Shown: positions 34,600 through 48,000, counted from the first letter of the stretch. The stretch is DNA of 64,000 bases from Butyriboletus loyo (GCA_038093515.1 JBBPSI010000075.1:45645-109644); one strand, 5' to 3'. Program-made: numbers and translations. Notes: generated from the sequence alone by a model not told the origin.

Positions 34600-37500
34600 T
34601 CAGCGCATAGACACTGTTGTAGATACAGGAGGGTTGCGACCAGACACAACTGACGTTGTTCCCCGAAAGTCTTTCTCCGTTAGTGGCTGCCCTTGAAAGA
34701 TTTTGCCCATGTGCGTATGTATGAAGGGTCGCCCTCTGTTCCGAATGGCAAGTAGTGCCCACACCCAAGGCAGCGGCGAACCTGAGAACCTGATTTCGTT
34801 CTCTTCGAAACCACCGGGAACGTTGAACAGATTCCACCGGATTGCTGCATCGTTCGGCGAATCCGTCGTATGGACGTCGGGGAAACGACATAGTCGAACA
34901 TACGCTTGATAGTCTCTGAGATATAGCTGCCCAGCGAACACGTTGAGCTGGTCGATCAGAGCCCAAGGTGGAGTCCAGTCCGAGGGCAGGGGAGGAATAT
35001 AATAAAGTTTGAGATCGTCGGATGGTTTCATGCGCTGAGATGTGCGGGGTGTGTACACATGAAGGTGGACGTATTCGCTTGCCCTGATATCTGGCATCAA
35101 GAGATCAGCCTCAAATGGGCTCAGCAGAACGAGTACTTGGTCCCAGTCCTTCAGGGGTTTGCGGGAGAGAATACACTGGATAGGTCGAAGATATTGATCT
35201 ATGGTCCCGACAGTGGACTCGGGTTTGATCGTATTACAGAAGTCTGCCGTCGCCAAGATAAATGGGCTCCAAACGTCTGCCTCACGAGTAGCTGCAGAAC
35301 TCTTTTCAAGCGTTGTGAAGACGGGATAAAAGGCGCTGGCGGAGTGCAATGGAGGAAGGTCACCAGTGTTCACGAATCTGATGATGTCTGAATGAAGGTC
35401 ATGTCTCGCTGGTATTTCCCTTGGAGGCAGCTCCACCTCTCGTTCACGGCTAACCTCCCGTTCTTGCTCTTCTTCCATCTGTGCATTAGGAAGTGATAGA
35501 ACCCCGAGGTCTTTACAGCGTTGGCGGATCCCTGTATCCAGTGCTGACACATACGAGGGGCACGCTCCACAGGGTGGATATAGATCGACCAGCGATTTGA
35601 GTTCTGGCTGAAGCCATACATCCGACAGTTGATCTGACCCGAGCTCATCATTGCAAAAACGGGTCCAAGCGTCATATCTCGATTCGTGACTCATGCCTTG
35701 TTGTGCCCAGTAAGGATCTCGCTGGTGTATATCGGTCCAGGTCTCGTGTATAGCCCAGCATAGAATGTCGATGGTAGACACTTGGGTGTTCGAATCTTTT
35801 TTGCCGACCACAGCACGGATGTTCTGATCAACCCCGAGTGGGGCAAAGAACATGACCAAGTGACCATGACTCAACTTGCGCATCCGCATGCAGCCTGAGA
35901 ATCAGACCGTGAGACTGAGTGATCGAGTGATGGTGTTGAGACAAACCTTGTACCAGATGATCTTCGTGACCTTGAGTCCTAGTGTGACGGCTGCTCGGGA
36001 CCCGATAGGGAGTTTGAGGTCGGTGCCCCTTGTGTGTGCATGATCCAGATAGACAACACAACGGTCTAACTTCTGAGAAAGCGGAGACGATAGCAATGAT
36101 TGAGTGATGCCATTCTGCGTGAGTACGCTCAGTTCATCCTTCTCATCAAAATAGATGGCACCAGTAACATCGCGGGCGATGTCGTATTCGTGCTCACCAA
36201 TTTCGACGACAGGGCTGTCGTGATGTTCTGGTAAACCAATTTCTGAAGCTTCAATAACGGGTTGGCAAAAGGTTTTCCTTTACGTAGCTGCTCCTCCACA
36301 CTCATCAGCTTGAGTGACGCGATGTGCTCGGGCTGGACGAGTAAAATTCCATGCTCAGCCATGCATTGAGACATGAGCTTGTGTAAATCATCGATTTGAA
36401 GGCTGATCAATTCGCCATTCTGATTGTACTCTGGAGTACGAGAGAAGGGCAGGTGGTATATTGGCCTGTTAGCGAGCCCGCCGAGGCGAGCAACGAGTAA
36501 TTCGAACATTTGGACCGTCAATGCTTTTGGAATAATGACACGGACAAGCTGTTTGCCGTCGGCGAGAGTGGCAGCAGCGATGGGAGTGATCACAGATGAT
36601 TTCCCCTCGCCCATGTTGACCTGTATTAGTGTTTTCCCCGGATTGTGGGGACATCATCTTCATTGCGGCCATTACATGAGTGCGACGAATGAGAAAGTTT
36701 CCCTGAATCTGATACAAGAGAACAGTATTGTTAGTAGGGACCATCGCTCGGACACCAGAAACGCACCCGGATCAACAACCAATCTGGGTTAGTCTTCAGG
36801 ATTCCATCCGTCACATCCTTCGTTCTGCAATTCCATCAAAAGCTCTTCTTCAAAACCGTCCAGAGCAAATCGGAACAATCTCCGGGCACGCTGAAGGTCC
36901 AAAAGGAGTAGATCTAATGACACCAAGCATTTCTCCCACTGTCCAGGGAGGTCGATCGACTGGATGCGAGATATCGCAAGAGGACATCTGCTGTAATCGG
37001 TGGCCATTGGCCAAATCGCTCGAGTACTTGTTCATGCATATCAATTTATGGACCAAGACTCTGCTTGAAGATGGCCAAAGCATCCACGTAGGTTACTCTA
37101 CACTGTGCATAGTGCTTCTTCAGTGGCTGGATGAGAGTCTCCGCTGCTACTCTGTGTTGTATTCGGGAATCCTCGCGAACACACTGTGCGCACGCATCAC
37201 GGCGGGTGATGTATGCCCGTTTGATTGAGGGGTTGTTACGAAGAGAGGAGAATAGTTGGTTCAATGCGGGAGTATCATTTGATGGCGTCTTGTTACTCTT
37301 GTAGCTGTCGCGCAAGAAAATGCTACGGGGCGGTAGGTCTGGCGCCGGTCGGGTTGAAAGCAGTTGATCGAGTGTGATCTGCAACCCCATATTCTCATTG
37401 AGAATATATTCCAGAGACAAGACCGGGCGTTGAAGAGTGGGTAGTCCGTCTGCGAGGACGCGCATAAGATGTTGCTTGAGATAGAAGTTGCGACGGCAGC

Positions 37501-40500
37501 TGGGGAATAGTTATTGGAGGCTGTCTGTTAAACCTGCCACGTCCCAGTAACGAGAATCCAACGAGACCGTCGGAGGGGTATCAGATGGCCAATCCTTGAG
37601 CAAGCGTTTTACAGCATCATCGACAATATGCCTCTCCGCGTACTGGACACAATCCCGCCCCTTGCGGTGGAACCTGCGAATATGATGCCGCAAGAATTCC
37701 TCAGTGGGGCGATATCCATCCAAAATCTTGCAGCCAACATGGATCTGTGGATCGCCCAAATGAGATTGCGATTGCTTAGCAAATGCTATGAGCATCGAGA
37801 GGAAGGCAGCTTGATGGCATGGTGAGCAGTACGCCATGTCGGGAAGTAAGAATAACAGCTGAAAACGCCGACCAGTTCCCTCCCTCTTGTCCAAGATGTC
37901 GTGTACCTTGGCCAGTAGTGTCTGCACAAGATCTGGATTCGACCGTATTCCTGGGCCGTCGTGCAGAAAGGGTCCAGTAGCAGTATCCGCACGGATGTTC
38001 CCGTTCCACAGTTCTGCCCAGTTCGATATAGTGTTTATAATGAGCACACTGGGGGGCCAGTGGTGAACAGCAGACACTGCAATGGAAGCGACATCCTCAA
38101 GCTCCAAGTCCGACTCTAGAGTCAAGTAGTCACTGTTGTGACAGTCTTCCAGGGACAGTCCAGCAGCATTCCGGGGAAATAGATACGCTGCTCGTCACGC
38201 TGCACGCTTGTCTGATATACGGACGGGTTCATTGTGATATGCGCCGCGATCCCAGTAATATCTATGACGAATTTCCCGGTGTGTAGCATTGATTTGGGGA
38301 TATTGAGTTGAAGTCCAGTTGTCATCGAGAGTCTTGAGTTTCATGATTGAGCGGCACCCAGCTGACTGTAAGAGATAAAGTGCTGCTTGAACACCCGTTT
38401 TGCCTGTCAGTGGATCAGGCCTATGACAGCTAGTCACGGCATGCAGATTGGCAAGATATTGTGTGCTTTCCAAGCTGCCATTCCCTGCCAAGCGGCCCAG
38501 TTCAGTATCCACATTGTAGATATGATAGGTAGATGGATGCTCGTTGTCAACCCGAACCCGATGATGGCCATGCTTTTTAAGAGATCCGCTCGGTATGACG
38601 ATGCATCTGGGGATAAGATCTTCTGGAAGGTGAGTTTTCTGCCGGAGAACGAGGAGGTTCTCTAAACCGAACAGTGTCCCAACGCATTGATCCTCGTCGT
38701 AAACCATATCCTTGAAGTCACGGAACTCAAGTTCTTCCAGCTCATTGACGAAAAAGGACAACCCACAGTGAGGTTATGCAAGAGACAATCGTAGCATGGG
38801 TCCAGATTGTAGAGAGTCGATGGGGGAAGTGGTAATTAGGAGATTTCTGGACTGGCTCTCCGAGTCTCCGTTCACGCTGTTGAGACACTCGAAACACTGC
38901 GAAACCATTTCCCAGGTTGGGCTTCGGATACCGACAAGGGTCTCGCGGCCTTTGTACATACGAAATAGTCCAGATGCGCAGTAAAATCTTCCAATTTTCT
39001 GAAGACTGTTCCCACAGCAGTCCGAGAGGGCGTATCTCGAGGGCCTTTGTGGACGGGTTCAACCAGTGGATATGTCCATCGACGAGCGTTGGCGGAAGGT
39101 CTCCCCGCAGTTTAGTCGGAGGAATCAGCTCGAGGATATCTTGTGTTTGATTGCATTGCGCTTGGACCACTAGACCATCAGCTCGCAGCGAAAAGTGCAC
39201 CTGCACGTATTTGAATCATGATGATGTCACGAGGGGTTGACGCATATACCTTGTGCTTTGACGTCATAGCTAGGGTTGTGAAGTCCATTCCTGGAAGATT
39301 GGATGGTATGAGAAAGAAGCCTTGCTGCAAACGCTGGTTAGCACGTATGTTACATTGGAAGGTGCAGCATACACGCACATCACGAAAGATTTGCTGGCAT
39401 TTTGGAGAGTCCCTAATCGCACGTGGCAATCCACCCAATGGTTGACCATCCACTCGAAGCACACCATTGAGCAGGTTAAGGTGTACTGTTTGCGACGGCT
39501 GATCCCCGGTCGCTTTAGTTCCGCATGTAAGCCATCGAGCATTCGGACACTGTAACTGCTCCCATTTGTGTCCACGTGGCCTGTGGCTAGCGAAATTCTT
39601 GCCAACTGCAAGGTCAACACCATAATCTGAAGCATTCGCGAGGATAACATCCCTCACCATCGAGAACATGAGCGAGACGACGGTCCCGTTGAAGGAGCAG
39701 TCGTACATAGCGGTCACAGATGACTGAGGAGTTGAAGTTAGCAGAGTTGTGCGGGCGCTCAAGATGAGACATACATTCGGGGCGGAGTGCTGATATTAAG
39801 AAGGTGCAAGAAAGCAGCGCATCGACATCCTCTGCAGAATGGAAGAGCTCGCGGAGAGTTACAGGGTCAACATCAAATGTGCTTCGACATGTGGCAGCCA
39901 TGTCCCGCAGGAGATTGCTACATTCTTCATTTGTAGGTGCCATTACCGGGTTGTATGATAATTCCTGCACCCGGCTGAGCACCTTCCTGCGTACACTTCG
40001 AAGAAGTGTGATGGTTCGCTACGAGACGCGTTCGCTGGGCTCGATACAAGCACCCGTGCGAGCAACAAAGAAATTGTACTCATTATCACGCTATCAATCG
40101 AGCTAGCTTCAACTTCCGCGAACAAACTATCGAGCTCAGCCAGAAGAGCATTGCAAAAGGAGGAGTCTTGAAGGTCTTGATGCCAAATCCACTGTACCGC
40201 ATTCAAATCAAGTGGTCCGGCCTGAAAGACCGCCCGATAAAGGAGGTAATGGACATTACGATGACGAAAGTTGAGAGTTCTACTGCGCAGGCTCCTCAGG
40301 ATATTGATCCACTGGAGGGAGCCGCCAGTCCGCAAGTGGCCAAATGCCATGAATTCGTCGAGGGAGAAATCCGAAGGACAACCCGCTTGAGCAGCCAAGA
40401 TCTCGTTGGAGGTGGGAAAGGTGGAACACGCATAGCTATTTGAAAAGTTGTATGCGAAGCTGAAAAAAGATGGCACATTTTTGAGGAGTTCCTTTGGTCG

Positions 40501-42155
40501 CCATGTTGAGAGGTAGTCGCTTAGCACATTGGTGCATTCTCCGTCGTCAAGTGCGACATGCCGAATCGCATAACGTAATGTCTGGCTATTTCGAGATTGC
40601 AGGCCCCCTGGATGAGAATATGCAAAGTGGATCTGGAAGGAGAGCGGTGGCCCTTTGCGCTCGACAAAGTAGGGAAGGAATGCGGGAACATGCACAAGTA
40701 AGTCGTCTTCTGTCTCTGCAACGAATGTCCGAAGTACATGAATGGGGTGGTAGAGATAATGCAGAATGCGGGAAGCGACAGAACTTCAGATACGAATGCA
40801 CACTGGGCAGGACCCATTCGGGGACAAGAAGTCATCAATAGTGCCGCGACGATGATGGCCGGGGTAGAAAGCAGTACTGAGGGGTGCGCGGGGATGATTC
40901 GCGAGAGCGTTGCGAATATATTCACGACTTGCCTGGAGCGAGAGCTGCGTGTCTCTGGTGAGTTCCTCCTGGGAAGGATTTCGAAATAGGGATGCGCGGG
41001 TGCTCAGCTGCTTCCATCTGGCGTCAAGAAGCTCTCGAAGACAAGTGCATGTCTTCAGCGCCAGCTCAGAGAGCCAGTCAGGGGTAAATGAACCAAGCCT
41101 GTTTAGACGTCGGAAAATTTTAGATGACATCAGATGAAGCTGATCACTAAAAAGCTTTGCATTGTTTGGATCCCTTGCAAGGGTGCATATGAAGAATAAC
41201 ATGAATTCCTTGTAGGAGATGCGTCCAAGAGGAGAACGATCAACGGAGGTTTGTATTGCGACCCTGGTGAGAAGCCAAAGGGACGAGCGATGCCAAACAA
41301 CCTCGGCTGGTCCATCGGACCTTTCCCGCTGAACAGTATCGTCACGAACACGCTTGGTGACACGAAGGACATCAGCAGTGCGACCAACACCTCGCAAGAT
41401 GCCCGTCAGAAGTGCAGTGATATATTGCGAACGAGCGGCGGGAGGGGAGGGAAGGTCGGAGTCGACAGCGTTGGGATGAGAGAGAAAATTGGCGAGCTCG
41501 AATTGAAATTCTCCGTCGTCAAATACCTCGTTCGGCATCTCGACGGCCGACCATGGATACGAACATATCAGAGACCCTGCCGTCTTCTCCACACACCTCA
41601 AAAGATTTGAACAGCTGTACACTTCTCCCGTCTCGCGAGGACGACCGCAGCATTTTGAGGTCGAATGAAAAACACCAGAATATCTATATATTATCAGCAC
41701 AGATCTGTAGAGAACATGTGAGCTTACCTCCTGCTTGCATTTCACGCAGCTGGGAGATGACGTACCCTCTCAGACTGGACGGAGGCTTGCAAGTTGTCTA
41801 GCATCTTTGTGATGTGATGCCATTGAGGCCCGGGGGTTCCTTCGACGTGGGCGCTATAAACGTGGGCAGCAGCGCATGCTGCATGAGCTGGTGAAAGATC
41901 GTTTTCTAAACTATGGTCGTTGTATTTGGGAAGCTCGACAGGAAAAAACACATGGGTAACAACATAATCAAATGGTGTAGGAGTATGGTCGAATGCTGAT
42001 GAGCTCGTCGTTTCAAGATCGTAGTCATCTGCAGCAGGCGTAGTCAACATGGTGGTATAGGCGAAAATGTGGTGTGCGGTTTGCTCTGTCACAGCCTCAG
42101 CATCTTCACTTGGTCTCCCCTTACCACCGTCACCAAGGCTAGCTACTTCAGGCAT
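34600..42155 (-). pseudogene. Giant DUF6606-DUF3638-DUF3645 protein gene, apparently broken
   Basis: The family is a ~3,000-residue fungal protein with a P-loop ATPase-like core and unknown function. Seen in order: DUF6606 N-terminus (VVTHVFFPVELPKYNDHSLE), ELLTGILRG-like and RSSLWLLTRVAIQT pieces, the P-loop NMGEGKSSVI followed by LGGLANRPIYHLPFSRT, HGILLVQPEHIASLKLM, then DVTGAIYFDEKDELSVLTQN and YLDHAHTRGTDLKLPIGSRA, and a C-terminal exon ending near GKIFQGQPLTEKDF. Frame changes are needed near 41600, 36625 and 35963. The ~600 residues normally between the LLVQPEH and IYFDEKDEL parts are missing at about 36235. I therefore call it a decayed copy. Long-read indels could explain single-base shifts but not the internal loss. 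Confidence 0.85.
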
Positions 42156-42302
42156 TCATCCGTCCTCACAGATGAGTCTACCAGCCTTAGAGCAGGAGGA
42201 ATACAATCCCTGTGAACGATAAGACTGTCCAGGCTATCAACCTGTTCGACTCATACAAAGTATCATTTCATTTTTCACTTTCGACCGACTCAATCTTGCG
42301 AG

Positions 42303-43844
42303 TCACTTCCATCCCAGGATGAGCTGCACGTGGCGCTCGCGCTCGAAATGATGTTCAATAAATAGTCTCAAGACCACACCATCCTGATCCAGGGATCTAA
42401 CGTTCTCAAACAATGCATGCCAACTTTCGTTCCGACAAGCACCAAACAAGTCTTGAAGGGAATTCGTCTGGTTGAGCAGACTCGAACGAACGGTATTTGC
42501 TATACAGTATTGGACCAGCACTTGTGCCAGCAAAAAGTAGGTGGCTCGTATTCTACAACACAACAATTTTTAATGCATCAGACACTAAGGATGGGTTGAT
42601 ATGTATTTAAACAACTACCATAAAAATATAGGGTACATCTGAAGTGTTTTTCTATTGTAGAAATGAAAACAAAATTCGGTGCTTTATTGTCCATACCCCG
42701 TCACTTGTGCCAGCACCGAAAAGAGTAAATTAGTAAGATAACTGTTATCATTCCGTCACATCATGAGATTATCTCAGCAATCACATCTACGCTCCCACCA
42801 TCAAATCATCGTCGTTCCTGTCGGCTGCTTCCTTCTCGTTGCCTCTGGCTCAGCTGCTTCAAATGTGGGCTTAGGCAACCATGGCTCGAGTTTCCCCAGC
42901 ATGGGCTGGCTCCAACCAGGTTGCTGCAATGTGAACTTCTTCCTCCTTTCAACTGCCTTCGCACACTTTCCTGCACACTTTCAACTTGAGGTTCATCACC
43001 TCTTTCTTTTCCTCAACCTCTTGATATATGGCCCTCAAACTCTTTCTCTCCTTCTTGGGTCCTCCCTGCATAGCTTGACAACCTCAGTCATGGCCTCCTC
43101 TTGTTGCTCCGAGTCTGACTGGATCTACTTTTTTTTTGTCTGAGACTTTGGATGGCCAGGCATCTTCTGTACTAACACAAGTGTGAATTTGAGGAGATGG
43201 GAGCCTTGGAGGTGTCCTGAATTTAATCTTTTCAATGCAATGCATTCTCAGTAGTACTGTAACCTCTCCATTCTCCGAGTCCACATTAAGTATATCTACT
43301 CGCTTAGATGAGATTCAAAGATGATAACGCAATGATACCAACACGAAAACATGCATAACCGGCATGTTACTGGCATGTTTGCAAAGCATGCATCCTAGCG
43401 ATTTACATTGTAAAAATATGGCCAAGGATTACCCACACGATATGTACCAGTTCAAATGGTGAAAACTTATGACCACAGTCCATCAATGACTGAATGGTCG
43501 CAAAATGACCATTTTCTGCATGTAAAGTGTGTATTATTCATGATCTGACACACGAGGCTGGGTAAAATATCTACAAGTACATACGAAGATATCTAATATC
43601 ATTTTCTGATTTGTTGTAGTGTGCCTCCAGTACGAGACTCGAGCGTTGTACAGTGTTGGCACAAGTGCCGGTGGTGGCACAGGTGCCGGTCCAATACTGT
43701 AGTTATTGACTCCCGCCCATGCAAGATCCACCTGATAGCTCGGACATTGAAATGATGCGACGGACTAAACTGCGCTGAAAAATAAGATAACCGCGTTGTC
43801 AGTTCGACAAGAAGATTTTTGTCTATGGTCGTTGTGTGAATCAT
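42303..43844 (-). pseudogene. Uncharacterised open frame split by a DNA transposon
   Basis: The left-of-element part (43702-43844, minus strand) reads HHFNVRAIRWILHGRESIT. The right part (42303-42502) reads IANTVRSSLLNQTN to HHFERERHVQLILGWK and a stop. Taking out the transposon and one TA copy leaves the frame open and continuous across the site. No known domain is recognised. It sits just upstream of the giant DUF6606 gene on the same strand. The visible host frame is only about 115 codons and its 5' end is uncertain. Confidence 0.6.
42505..43699 (-). mobile_element. TA-flanked DNA transposon, ~1.2 kb, coding region degenerate
   Basis: The ends are inverted repeats: left cagtattggaccagcacttg, right (reverse complement) cagtattggaccggcacctg. 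They are flanked by TA on both sides (42503-42504, 43700-43701). The right end carries a nearby second copy of the gcac-tgtgcca motif, and the motif also recurs near 42700. Minus-strand coding remnants include EKIKFRTPPRLPSPQIH, EVVKLCREDPRRRERV and PGWSQPMLGKLEPWLPKP, ending near 42801. Frames are broken. TA duplication and CAGT ends suggest a Tc1/mariner-like superfamily; no DDE catalytic region was recognised, so it is probably non-autonomous. Confidence 0.8.
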
Positions 43845-45029
43845 TTTCCTCGAGAAATCCCGACGTGAAGGGGGGATTCCTATTTTTGTTCTCTATCGAG
43901 GGTTTAGAAGCGAGCAGCCCGTAAGGGCTAGGAAACAGCGCGGTCTATCCTCTCCAAGCCACTGTCAACTTCGTGGCAGCCATTGTTCGCCCGGGGAACT
44001 TGATCGACGACCTGACCACTGGGAAGGGAAAGCGGTGGTTCCATAAGGGAATGACTTCCAGGAACCCGCCGAATTTGCATCTCACGCGGCAATGTCATCA
44101 AGTAATGCCTCTAGTTAGAGCCGATGCGCTTGACGAGTATACAGGTGGACGGGAACTTGTCCAGGCTCACGTTGTGAACAAAGGACCTGTACGGCCCCTC
44201 GTAACCACCGGACCCTTGCAAATTAACGATTTTTAGAGTCAGTGGTGTGGCGGACACGTTGTCGGCGCATATTGAACTGCATGCCAGACGGCGATCTGCG
44301 CACTCTATGTTGTGTAACGAAGCGGACGGAATATATGATTGGATTTGTTACTGATCCAGCCCCCGAACGAAACGTTCAGTCGATGCGTAACACGAAAATA
44401 AGTCTGGAACGCTCTCGACTATCTCCCTAGGAGCTCGATGAAACTTACGAGAACATCCTCCTCGCTAGCGACACCCGGACTCGAGAGGGGCATGTAACTA
44501 CCCCAACTAGCTTTATTTCCTTCCTTGACCCACTTTAAGCAGTTGGTGAAAACTATGCGTGTCCGACGATGATAACTATCTCCCGTATATCTTCTGGGCC
44601 CACATTTTGGTTATCTGTGACAGTCTTGCAGTGGGTCTCTGGTTTCGGTCAGTTCGAGAAGCGACCAGCAAGTTCCTTTTTGCTCCTGGAAACACCTGTT
44701 GTCCTTGATGGCGCGTTCTCTGGGCGTCCGAGTCCCCCGATCGATCAGTGCTCCACGACGTCGTGCTCGAACGCCCATTCGTGTTTTCTTTCGTGCTCTC
44801 GTGCATCTCGGGTTTCGGTTTATATTACATTACAGATCTTGACATGTAACACAAGCGTGTATCACTTCTTTTAACACAGCCATGTAGCTTGTAGTCGCTG
44901 TTACACTGTCTGGTCTCCATCTCGAGCTCGATGGTCATTTCAACACTCAAGTATATCAGGCGTACCCCGATGGCCACGTTGAATGGGCTAATTCAAGGTC
45001 GACGTTTTGGGATCAGCAACAAAAAATGG
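43845..45029. other. Interval without a recognised gene
   Basis: About 1.2 kb. Short plus-strand frames (43973-44236, 44569-44874) carry no recognisable motif. I see no strong repeat or RNA gene. Confidence 0.4.
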
Positions 45030-48000
45030 GGTCATTCACTTACTTTAGCCAATTTGCTTGCAGCAGGCAGCACTGCATGAGTTTCCTCGGTGCGGCCAAG
45101 AAGACCCAGTGCTTCGAACCAGAAAAGAAATCGTTGAAGAAGGGACGCAGTTCGTTTGCAAGCACGTTTCGCATGAACATGGAAATGTTCAGCACCGACA
45201 GGCTTGAGTAGGATAGATGAGGGGATATGCATTCTCTGATGCGCTGTGCCAAGTAGGAGACATCAGAGTTGCGTAGGTATTTTCTCATCGACATATATTA
45301 GACCGCAACGCGTTCTTCGTGCTGACTAGCGCGGAAATAGCCAGGTCCTGGCGTACGCTATGCAGCTCAACGAAAAATCCTCCAATCTGCGCGTTACCTA
45401 TGAGGAAGTCGCAGAGGGGTGCGTGAAAAACAAGTCCTGGCAGGGACCCGAGGACGTTTGATATGAGCCGTATATTGTCGAGCTCTCCTTTTGATCATGA
45501 ATTCATCTATTTCTCTGATTTTCTACAAAGCTCAAACATACCTACAATGAGCCGTTGAATGCGACTTTGGTAACGTCTTGCCCATGTTCGGAAGCGCTGC
45601 CCGTATTTTCCTGGAATAGTGTGCAACAATAAATGATATGGTGGTATAAGAAATGGCCTTGGGCATACTTGATTGTGCACGATAACGAATGCCCGGTCCG
45701 AGTTCACGGTACCCATTCCAAAGTGGTCGAGGACACTCAAGGACGTTGGATTCTGAAACCAGATTTGCCATGCATCGTTAGGCGTAGGTCCAACGTACCT
45801 TGGTGCCACTCGTTGCATCACCCTTGGACCCATGCTGACACGCTCGACGGATTGAAGAAAGTTTGCGAATGAAATAATCGAAAAGCGCACCTCAGCATGA
45901 GTATTCAAACATGATCTCTCATACATAACGTCCATGCACAAAGAGGTTTTTTGTGTAGACTGATGGTGTGGGTTCGCCTCTGGCGCCGGCGCCTGCTATT
46001 GTCCCATTTACGGACTTCTTCAGTGGTCAGAGTAGCAAAGAGGAGGAAGAAGCGAAGGACTGTAGTAAGGTGGGATTGGGACACGTGCACGCATAGTGAG
46101 TCTAGAAGGGTAGTCTGAAACGGCCATGACACGAACTGGAAGATACCCCATTATCCGGTAAGAATGCGCCACGGGACCTTTCAATAACCGTTCTTACCAG
46201 TTCCAATAATAGTGAAGAGTTCCAGGGTACGGAGTTCACGTAAGATGAATATCTGCACACCTGTGACCTGGGTGCGTGAGCTCCCCTTCCCTCTAAAAAA
46301 AAATCGTTCTACTGGGAAGAAAACCCACCAGATTAAATTAGTCTCCCAAAATCAGATCTAAGACTTCGAGATCAAAGGAACAATCGTCAAGATTGAATCA
46401 TAGTTGGGTGACGTGCTGATATGTACCATATTGCTTGGCAAGTTGACTCAGACAGGTGGCAATCACATTTCATTCTCCGTTACTCCGCGACGTATCCGAG
46501 GCGTCCAATGTTCAACTTGAGCTCACCAGAATCTAGCGGAGAATTACGGGACAGTATTGACGGTAATGCCGCGAGCCCACGTCCTTCCATACGAAGCTGG
46601 ATTGTACTCAGAATTACACCCCAGCGCGTACCGATACAAGAAGAAGATAGCTCAAAAACATGTCGTCGGCCGTGTTGATATATATATATTTGCATTCTGG
46701 CAGTCATCATGGAAGTGGTCTCGGGCTTCCGCCGCGGCCAGGTCCCCGACTGTCATATCACTTAACTCCACCACGGTACCCCGAGTTCCGAGTCCTGTAG
46801 ACCAAAACCGATTGTTCACGGTCGTATCCCATTCTCAAGCATTATAAAATTAGGCTCTACATACCCGAATTCAATCCAAAAATGCACGATCAAAGTTTTC
46901 GTCCTGCCGTTTGGACATGCAGCATAGAATCGTCTCAGACTCGCAGAACGATCAGTTTCGCGGTCGCTGTAACCCACTGAAGGTTCAAGCTTGAAGAAAA
47001 GAGAAAAGATAAATAGAAGACGCGGATGCAGAAACAGGTTCTGTCTCGATCGGTTTTTACAGACAATACATGTAAAAAGTCCCTCTTTTTTCGGCACACA
47101 CAGGTCTCTTTCGACGCAGTTGCAAAGGGTACTGGACCCTGTTGGCCGGCTCTACTTCTAGACACCCCGCACAACCAACCCAGGCCGCATTGTCGACGAG
47201 TTCGATCGCCTTGGGTAACATGCCAGGGTTGGTTCCTATCGATAATGTGGCAGACTGAGGGATCACAGTTGCAAATGTTAATGGAGGCACCGAAGTTTTT
47301 TTTTCCAGAGGCGGCGCACGGAAGTAGGCGACCCGCCTGCGAGCAAGAAGACGATGCACCGTGAGAGCCGTACGCCGCAAAGTAGTACACGATCAAGCCA
47401 CATATTAATTCCAGCAGTCAACCACAAAGTGGCAAGTACCTTGTTCCTTCATTGATCGCTTGCCGGGCCGAGATGTGGAGGGTTTGTCAATGTGTTTCTC
47501 CGACCCCTAAAAGGAATGGCAGGAATGCTTCCAGAAGCAAGGAAGCAAGGAAATGTAGTAAAGGGAACCCGAAGGTGCGATGTCCCCATGATGCGAACGT
47601 GCGACAAGTCGATGAGCATTGGATGCCATGCCTTGAAGGTGTGTCCGAGCTGAGTTCCAAAGTCAAGGACATCCAGACTAGAACCTATAGGCTATCGGCA
47701 CAAAACATCGCAATGCACTGGTCTTTCGTAGGTCCGCCTCTCCTTAAGGCTAACTCGTGTCCGTATTTTTAGATAGTGTGCGAAGTTGATCTGTAACTCG
47801 GAGTATGACATCCGAACGATTGTAGATGGTCTGCAGTGCTCGACTCATCAGCCAGAAATATTTCCCGTCAGCTGTACCAGTTTGAAAGCAGATGGAAATG
47901 TACAGCGCAAATCCACGACATACGTCGATTGATATGCCTTCGACGGTGCTAAGGAGCAGTCAGACAAGTACAAATGTAATTCTTGAAGAAGGCGAAGATG

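Noticed and set aside
35059..35391. Plus-strand 110-codon frame
   Set aside because: Shadow of the long C-terminal exon of the DUF3645 gene, which matches family motifs on the minus strand.
36600..36680. A 55-bp intron with gtaatg donor and tacag acceptor just before the P-loop
   Set aside because: It would splice out the conserved SPQSGEN segment, so a small indel explains the frame change better.
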